Below are positions 59,077-64,000 of a DNA stretch of 64,000 bases, piece after piece. Each line of letters opens with the position of its first letter. Position 1 is the first letter of the stretch. The notes under the pieces are model-generated. The model worked only from the letters and a program-made list of their open reading frames with translations, was not told the origin of the DNA and did no database searches. The position numbers and the translations under genes are program-made. The DNA is from M3007 sp037445225 (GTDB taxonomy: Bacteria > Bacteroidota > Bacteroidia > Chitinophagales > Saprospiraceae), in contig JBBIKW010000002.1 of assembly GCA_037445225.1 (NCBI GenBank), forward strand, positions 1-64,000, read 5' to 3'.

Positions 59077-61407
59077 CTACGGAGCGCGTCCGGAGCGATC
59101 GATGACGGTGGCTGAGGCCTGTTGGGTGCTGTACAGCCAAATGTCCTGCACGTTCACATGCGGTGGCCGAGTGGCGATAAAGTAGATGGCTTCGGCCACA
59201 TCGGTTGCTTTCAGCGGCTGAAAGTCGTTGTAAATCTGAGCGCGCTCGACGTCGCCATCAAACCGAGTGAGGGCAAACTCCGTGTCCTCCGTATGCCCGG
59301 GACTAACCTGGCTGACGCGAATGCCATATGCGTGCAAATCGAACCGCATGCCGCGTGTGAGGGCCTCGACGGCGAATTTGGTAGCGCAGTACACGTTGCC
59401 GTTGGGGTATACTTCTTTTCCCGCGCTGGAACTGACGTTAATGATGTGGCCGCGCCGCCGACGCACCATACCCGGAGCAACGGCGCGGGTCATGTACAGC
59501 AAGCCCTTGATGTTGGTATCGATCATGGCTTCCCAGTGGTCGAGACGCCCTTCGTGGATCGGCGCTAATCCCTTAGCTAAGCCCGCATTGTTGATAAGCA
59601 CATCGATGGCTGCCCATTCTTCGGGCAGGTGCTCTACTTGGGTCGTCACCTCAGCGGCCTGGCGCACGTCGAGGGGTAAAGGGAGCACTTGCGCTTTCGG
59701 GTATGCCGCCAAAAGGCGCTCGCGCAGCGCTTCTAAGCGCTCAGCGCGCCTTCCGACAGCAATAATGCGATGCCCATGTCGAGCAAACACCTCCGCTGTA
59801 GCCAAGCCAATGCCGGAGGTCGCACCTGTAATGAGTACGGTCAGTGTTTGCACAGGAGCGAAGGCTGGGCGTTCTTCGGTCGTCGCGGTTGCCGCTACTG
59901 CAGCCGACTTGGCCTCTTCTTCGGGTGGGAGTTGAAAAAAGGCGTCGCGCTCTTCGGAGAGGAGTTTTGGGTCGAGAGTACCCGCATGTCGGTACAATTC
60001 GTGGGCTTGCTTGGCGTCGCCGGCTTCGTGGGCAAGATAGGCTAGTGCCAGCCAAGATTCGGCGTGGTCGGGATGCCTCATTACCGCCGTGCCCAATACC
60101 TGGCGGGCGCGTTCGCTTTGCCCTAAGCGGTTGCGCAAGAGCTCAGCCATCTGGTAGTGCAGTGCAGGATCGTTTGGCTCAGCAGCCAAAGCTTGCTCGA
60201 TATAGTGGAGGGCTGCTTCGCCGTAATCTTCCGCCATGTGTTCTGCCGACAACAGCGCTAGTTTGCGGTATATGTCGGGGTAGTTAGGGTTTAGGTCGGT
60301 GACCCGATCCCAGCAGTACTTGGCCAGCAGATAGTCGCCTTTTGCCAAGGCATTATCGCCCATGGCGTTGTAGGCATCCGCTTCGGTGGGTGCATAGCCG
60401 TTGGAAGGCGCGGAGGGTTCTGGTGTTGGTGGAATAGGAGTGGGTTCTGGCTCAGGCACGATAGGCTGCGGCATGAGCGTAACGCGGGCGCGGTGATACT
60501 CGGCTTGCGCAATAGCGTGATGCGGGTGCTGTCGAGCTATCTCACTGAGCATTTCCAGTCCGCGTTCGGCATAGCCCTTTTCAATCCAGTACCAGGCCTG
60601 GCGGATGCTTTGCCGGATCAGCTCTTCCGGGTCAGGCTCGGGTGCGGCAACGGGTTGTCCTGTGGCAGAAGGTACCGATGCTTGTTCAGGCTCCTCAAGG
60701 GGGCGTGGTACCAGCAGGTCGCTTAAGACGGGTGGCGCTGTCGCGGCCGACAGTTCGAAGACCACCTTAGGAGCACTCAATGGCGGCGCCTCAGTATCGA
60801 GTTCGGCTAGCTGCTGATACACCTCTCGCTCTGACGATAAGCCAAAGTGCCTAAAAAACAGCGCATACCGGTCTTCCGTGAAGGCTTCCCACCGAACGTA
60901 TCCGCCGTTACGCAGGGCAGAGAACAGCTCTCCTACCTCATTAGCAATCAGGCGGTACATCTCCATCTCTCGGTCGTACACCTCTCGATGTTCTAAGTCT
61001 ACTTCGCGCAACCGGTCGGTACTCTTCAAAAAGACATCCTGCCAATAGTTCATGTACTTGATGGCATCCCCCACGCGCTCGAATTGGGTAGGCACAAGTC
61101 GATACGTGCCGTCTGCTTGTCGTTCTCGCCCATCTGCTACTACGGTGAGGAGCTGTCCTTTTGCCGTGAGCGTCCGGTACATGTCCCAAGCGCCGGCCAT
61201 GCATCGAGGGTCTCTCAAAAAGTTATCGGTAAGCAGCCATATCGACGGGCCGACAATGCCTGCGGCTCGCTTTGTCAAGCTCCCTGGGGTATCCCTCTCT
61301 TCGGGGGTATGGTGTTCAAAAGCGATGCCGGCCCGCCCAATATCTTCGGTCAGCCGGTTCGCCAGGTCGCGATTCTCCGAGGCGTATATCAAATGTACGG
61401 TGGTCAT
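59077..61407 (-). CDS. TIR-like / TPR / short-chain dehydrogenase fusion protein
   Basis: 776 residues from the ATG at 61407 (MTTVHLIYASE). A TTG four codons up is less likely. An N-terminal TIR/SEFIR-like domain (about 1-100) has VHLIYASENRDLANRLTEDI, then IWLLTDNFLRDPRCMAGAW. The Glu expected of NAD-cleaving TIR enzymes is not apparent. A linker of 160 residues is partly Pro/Glu-rich. TPR-type repeats lie at about 340-490 (DAYNAMGDNALAKGDYLLAK, then EAALHYIEQALAAEPNDPAL). The C-terminal half is a classical SDR (about 520-776): cofactor motif TGATSGIG, NNAG, and the tetrad Asn632, Ser660, Tyr673 and Lys677 in YCATK. It starts 36 bases below mltG on the same strand. The substrate is unknown. 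Confidence 0.9.
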   Translation of the reverse strand: MTTVHLIYASENRDLANRLTEDIGRAGIAFEHHTPEERDTPGSLTKRAAGIVGPSIWLLTDNFLRDPRCMAGAWDMYRTLTAKGQLLTVVADGRERQADGTYRLVPTQFERVGDAIKYMNYWQDVFLKSTDRLREVDLEHREVYDREMEMYRLIANEVGELFSALRNGGYVRWEAFTEDRYALFFRHFGLSSEREVYQQLAELDTEAPPLSAPKVVFELSAATAPPVLSDLLVPRPLEEPEQASVPSATGQPVAAPEPDPEELIRQSIRQAWYWIEKGYAERGLEMLSEIARQHPHHAIAQAEYHRARVTLMPQPIVPEPEPTPIPPTPEPSAPSNGYAPTEADAYNAMGDNALAKGDYLLAKYCWDRVTDLNPNYPDIYRKLALLSAEHMAEDYGEAALHYIEQALAAEPNDPALHYQMAELLRNRLGQSERARQVLGTAVMRHPDHAESWLALAYLAHEAGDAKQAHELYRHAGTLDPKLLSEERDAFFQLPPEEEAKSAAVAATATTEERPAFAPVQTLTVLITGATSGIGLATAEVFARHGHRIIAVGRRAERLEALRERLLAAYPKAQVLPLPLDVRQAAEVTTQVEHLPEEWAAIDVLINNAGLAKGLAPIHEGRLDHWEAMIDTNIKGLLYMTRAVAPGMVRRRRGHIINVSSSAGKEVYPNGNVYCATKFAVEALTRGMRFDLHAYGIRVSQVSPGHTEDTEFALTRFDGDVERAQIYNDFQPLKATDVAEAIYFIATRPPHVNVQDIWLYSTQQASATVIDRSGRAP

Positions 61408-61443
61408 GGTATGATACAATTAGATGAGTAAAGATTTATACTG

Positions 61444-62478
61444 CTATTCCCTGTGGTCGAGCCATTCTTGAAAGCGCCGGGCGTTGACCAAATGAGCCGC
61501 ATATGTGGCGGCAAAAGCATGTCGGCCGGAGCTATCTGGGCGAGCGCAAAAAAAGAGATAGTTGTGCTTGGGTGCGTTCAACACGGCATCAATGCTGTTG
61601 ATAGAGGCCATGCTGATGGGGCCGGGTGGTAGACCCGTATGTAAATAGGTATTGTAGGGCGAGTCGAAGGTCGTATGGTAATAGGTGACGCGTCGAGCGT
61701 TGAAATCGCGTGTGGCAAAAATACAGGTAGGATCTGCCTGTAGCGGCATGCCGCTGCGGAGTCGGTTTAGATACACGCCGGCAATGGCGGGGCGCTCGTC
61801 GGCGATGTTGGACTCTCGCTCTACGATAGAGGCCAGCGTGTAGACCTCTTGAGGGGAGAGCCCTAACCGTTGCGCTTTTTCCAGGCGGCGGTTTTTCGCC
61901 CAGAAAGCTCGGTTTTCCCGCACCATTCGCTTTAAGAAGGTTTTGGGGTCGGTGTTCCAGAAGAATTCGTATGTGTTAGGGATAAACAACGCTAGCAAGG
62001 TTTGTGGAGAGTAACCCAGTTCGCCGAGGAATTGTTCGTCGGCAAAAACTGCGGCGAAGGCTGCGGAGTCGGGTTCCAAAAAGCGCGCCACGTTAGCTGC
62101 GATGTCTTCCGGCAGACGCTCTACGTTAAGCACTACCCTGACGGGGGCCTGCTTGCCCGATCGCAAGTGTTGGATGAGGCGGCGATTGCTCCAGCCCGGA
62201 GTGATCTCATAGCGTCCAGCCGGCATAACCGCTCGGCGGTAATTCATCTTTTCCGCCAACCAGATGAAGCTTTCGCGATCGGTCAGAAAGCCACCTTCCA
62301 TTAGGCTATCCACTACCTGCTCGAAGCGCGCTCCTGTAGGAATGTACAAATACCGTTTGGATATGTCTCGAGGCACCCCCGTAAAGTAAATGGCCTTGAT
62401 TGGCTTCCACAGCACAACGAGACCTATGACTAAGGTAATGAGAGCAGCTACTCCGAGAGTCCTTTTTCCAATGCGCAT
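61444..62478 (-). CDS. mltG: Endolytic murein transglycosylase MltG
   Basis: 344 residues. A membrane anchor at about 8-25 (LGVAALITLVIGLVVLWKPI) is followed by a LysM-like segment (YLYIPTGARFEQVVDSLMEGG). The YceG/MltG catalytic domain (about 130-340) has the catalytic Glu in SIVERESNIADERPAIAGVY, then LNRLRSGMPLQADPTCIFAT and YNTYLHTGLPPGPISMASIN. It cuts nascent peptidoglycan glycan strands near the divisome and so sets strand length. The TIR-like/SDR fusion starts 36 bases behind it. It is divergent from bamD. Confidence 0.95.
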   Translation of the reverse strand: MRIGKRTLGVAALITLVIGLVVLWKPIKAIYFTGVPRDISKRYLYIPTGARFEQVVDSLMEGGFLTDRESFIWLAEKMNYRRAVMPAGRYEITPGWSNRRLIQHLRSGKQAPVRVVLNVERLPEDIAANVARFLEPDSAAFAAVFADEQFLGELGYSPQTLLALFIPNTYEFFWNTDPKTFLKRMVRENRAFWAKNRRLEKAQRLGLSPQEVYTLASIVERESNIADERPAIAGVYLNRLRSGMPLQADPTCIFATRDFNARRVTYYHTTFDSPYNTYLHTGLPPGPISMASINSIDAVLNAPKHNYLFFCARPDSSGRHAFAATYAAHLVNARRFQEWLDHRE

Positions 62479-62654
62479 AGCCCTATGAGCTCATGAAAAC
62501 AGCGCCTTGCGGCAACGCAAAGAACGAAAAAGGCACCTTGTCCATTGGACAGCGCTGGCGACAAAATTTTGGAACGCAAAAGACACAAGAGCTATCTGTT
62601 TTTTCGTTTCATGCCCGCTGTTTTGGCTTTTGCTGCAATTTAGAACAAACATCG

Positions 62655-62662
62655 TACCTTTG
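62655..62662 (+). promoter_or_regulatory. Promoter of bamD: TACCTTTG with upstream TTTG
   Basis: TAnnTTTG box ending only six bases before the ATG at 62669, with TTTG at 62629-62632 (22-base spacer). Both promoter halves are present, and the message should be leaderless or nearly so. Confidence 0.7.
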
Positions 62663-62668
62663 CGCCCC

Positions 62669-63478
62669 ATGAAAAAGGCTTTTTTGCTGTTGCTGCTTTT
62701 AGGCTGTTGGGCCTGCAAGAGCGAGTTTGAACGCGTTCGAACGAGTGGCGACACGGAGCTGATTTTGAAAAAAGCCTACGAGTACTACGAAAAGAAGGAC
62801 TATCAGCGCTCTCAGGGCCTTTTTGATTTAGTACTCAGCTCCCTGCGTGGCGGAAAGGAAGCCGAAAAAGCCTACTTCTATCACGCCTATACCTATTATT
62901 ACTTGAAGCAGTACACGCTGGCAGCGTACTACTTTAAAAACTTTGCCAACACGTTCACGACCTCGGCGTATCGGGAAGAGGCCACTTTCATGATGGCCTA
63001 TTCGAATTACCTCCTTTCGCCCTCGTTCCGCTTAGACCAAAGCAGCACGCGTCAGGCTATTGAAGATTTCCAGCTCTTCGCCAACTTCTATCCCCAAAGC
63101 AAACGAGTAGCCGACTGCAACAAGTACATCGATATCCTGCGGCGGAAGCTGGAGCAGAAGGCCTTTGCGGAAGGTGAACTGTATTTTAACTTGCGCCAAT
63201 ACCGCTCTTCGGTCATCTCTTTTGAAAACTTGCTGCGCGACTATCCGGAAAGCCCAGATGTCGAGCGCGTTCGATATCTGATTGCTAAGGCTTCCTTCCT
63301 GTTAAGTCAAAACAGCATCTTAGAAAAAAAACCGGAGCGTTATCAGGAGACGATTACGCGTTGCAACGACTTCTTGGAAAAGCACCCTTCCAGCAAGTAC
63401 GGCAAAGAGGTGCGTCAGATGCTTCGCGCTTCGGAGCAGGAGATGCGCGCGGCAAAGAAGCGATTAGCTGTTTCTTAA
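62669..63478 (+). CDS. bamD: Outer membrane assembly lipoprotein BamD
   Basis: 269 residues from the ATG at 62669 (MKKAFLLLLLL). The frame is open 54 codons further up, but the promoter box lies inside that part. The lipoprotein signal is followed by CKSEFERVRTSG. Five TPR-type repeats carry the family pattern: LKKAYEYYEKKDYQRSQGLF, YYFKNFANTFTTSAYREEAT, and MMAYSNYLLSPSFRLDQSS with the following QAIEDFQLFANFYP. It is the TPR scaffold that docks on BamA in the outer-membrane insertion machine. It heads a conserved Bacteroidota run with the omega-like subunit gene and coaBC. Confidence 0.95.
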   Translation: MKKAFLLLLLLGCWACKSEFERVRTSGDTELILKKAYEYYEKKDYQRSQGLFDLVLSSLRGGKEAEKAYFYHAYTYYYLKQYTLAAYYFKNFANTFTTSAYREEATFMMAYSNYLLSPSFRLDQSSTRQAIEDFQLFANFYPQSKRVADCNKYIDILRRKLEQKAFAEGELYFNLRQYRSSVISFENLLRDYPESPDVERVRYLIAKASFLLSQNSILEKKPERYQETITRCNDFLEKHPSSKYGKEVRQMLRASEQEMRAAKKRLAVS

Positions 63479-63500
63479 AATAACACCATATACGGTATCT

Positions 63501-63836
63501 ATGACTGAGATAAAACTAAAAGCCCAGGGCATCGACCCCAATGTGCAACCGCGCGATGTAGGCGAGCTGGTCAAGTCTACAGGAAACATTTATAAGAGCA
63601 TAGCCATCATTAGTAAACGCGCAGCTCAGCTGAACAACGAGCTCAAGTGGGAAATTCAGCGAAAATTGGAGGAATTTGCCGTCCACAGCGACACTATTGA
63701 AGAAGTTCAAGAGAATAAGGAACAAATCGAAATTTCGCGTTTTTACGAGCGCCTGCCTAATCCGGCGCTGATCGCTACCCACGAGTTCTTGCGCAACGAG
63801 CTGCAGTGGCGCGAGCCGGGCCAGGCAGAAGAATAG
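63501..63836 (+). CDS. RNA polymerase omega-like subunit (RpoZ/Rpb6 family, Bacteroidota type)
   Basis: 111 residues. The pattern of this phylum's omega-like protein is clear: a short N-terminal segment ending NVQPRDVGELVKSTGNIYKS, then IAIISKRAAQLNNELKWEIQ, the omega-like helix region, and an acidic tail (ERLPNPALIATHEFLRNELQ). It lacks the usual MARxT opening of proteobacterial omega. It would bind near the beta-prime subunit and aid assembly. It lies 22 bases behind bamD and 18 before coaBC, so it is co-transcribed. Confidence 0.82.
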   Translation: MTEIKLKAQGIDPNVQPRDVGELVKSTGNIYKSIAIISKRAAQLNNELKWEIQRKLEEFAVHSDTIEEVQENKEQIEISRFYERLPNPALIATHEFLRNELQWREPGQAEE

Positions 63837-63854
63837 GCGCTCTTTGCGTTTTTC

Positions 63855-64000
63855 ATGAAAAAACTGGTCTTGGGCATCAGCGGCTCTATAGCCGCTTACA
63901 AGGCGGCACACCTCACGCGGCTCCTCGTAAAGGAGGGTATGCAGGTGCGCGTCTTGATGACGGAAGCGGCAACGGCTTTTGTGGCGCCCTTGACGCTGGC
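63855..64000 (+). CDS. coaBC: Bifunctional phosphopantothenoylcysteine decarboxylase/phosphopantothenate-cysteine ligase, N-terminal part
   Basis: The first 48 codons only, as the gene runs off the window. MKKLVLGISGSIAAYKAAHL is the flavodoxin-like opening of the decarboxylase half (CoaC), followed by LLVKEGMQVRVLMTEAATAF, the start of the FMN-binding fold. The second half (CoaB ligase) lies outside. It makes 4'-phosphopantetheine for coenzyme A, the same pathway as panB at 33744. Confidence 0.93.
   Translation, partial: MKKLVLGISGSIAAYKAAHLTRLLVKEGMQVRVLMTEAATAFVAPLTL

Noticed and set aside
61390..61397. TACATTTG on the minus strand, a match to the promoter box
   Set aside because: It lies within the first codons of the TIR-like/SDR gene, so a transcript from it would lack the start codon. 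Treated as chance.
59077..61407. Calling the TIR-like/SDR fusion a Thoeris or other known anti-phage system
   Set aside because: No ThsA-like partner or other defence gene is near, the TIR-like part lacks an evident catalytic Glu, and the operon partner is mltG.
1..64000. CRISPR arrays, insertion sequences, prophage, tRNA and rRNA genes
   Set aside because: I found no regularly spaced repeats, transposase or integrase frames, terminal inverted repeats, tRNA-like cloverleaf ends or rRNA segments in the spacers I read.

Overview
The window looks like a Bacteroidota chromosome of moderate-to-high GC content. Four things in the sequence support this. It carries type IX secretion hardware and cargo: a PorP/SprF-like protein, an OmpA protein with PD40-type repeats, and two secreted proteins with a C-terminal sorting domain. 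The core genes include families typical of the phylum: atpD-atpC split from the rest of the ATP synthase operon, a bamD - omega-like - coaBC run, and a DUF6089-type barrel. The Bacteroidota minus-7 promoter element TAnnTTTG recurs upstream of many genes. Shine-Dalgarno sites are weak or absent. I infer a free-living member of the Saprospiria/Chitinophagia side of the phylum, but the genus cannot be told from the sequence. I see no rRNA, tRNA, insertion sequence, prophage or CRISPR array.

Regions. 0-4 kb: a BTAD-type regulator, two small unknown genes and an ECF sigma factor with its RskA-like anti-sigma factor. 4.0-7.5 kb: a decayed TonB-dependent receptor fragment abutting clpC. 7.9-17 kb: a DUF1963 protein, a HEAT/cyclophilin lipoprotein, an overlapping phhB-pssA-VanY-like operon divergent from tryptophan 2,3-dioxygenase, an OmpA lipoprotein, an ATP-grasp enzyme and ribosomal protein L25. 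17-30 kb: an HtrA protease, asnB, a Crp/Fnr regulator, a phosphate-binding-like lipoprotein with a TPR partner, an HDAC-like deacetylase, aminopeptidase P, a LytTR response regulator and an MltD-like transglycosylase. 30-35 kb: atpD, atpC, a lipoprotein, panB and rsmA. 35-47 kb: a TPR-CHAT peptidase, envelope and PKD proteins, a GT-C-like TPR membrane protein, the OmpA and PorP/SprF pair, and a membrane protein with a degenerate AAA-like domain. 47-57 kb: a candidate structured RNA, a helical-repeat protein, a coupled pair made of a sorting-domain protein and a PQQ-type propeller, and further envelope proteins. 57-64 kb: a recQ gene broken by two compensating frameshifts, a TIR-like/TPR/SDR fusion behind mltG, then bamD, an omega-like subunit and the start of coaBC.

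The genes are packed as short operons and tight convergent pairs, several with overlapping or nearly touching stop codons. Envelope biogenesis is the dominant theme (MltG, MltD-like, VanY-like, BamD, OmpA, PorP, PssA, HtrA). The best candidates for undescribed biology are the TIR-like/TPR/SDR fusion (59077-61407), the membrane protein whose P-loop lacks its lysine and is predicted to face the periplasm (45702-47318), and the structured RNA candidate near 47480-47625.
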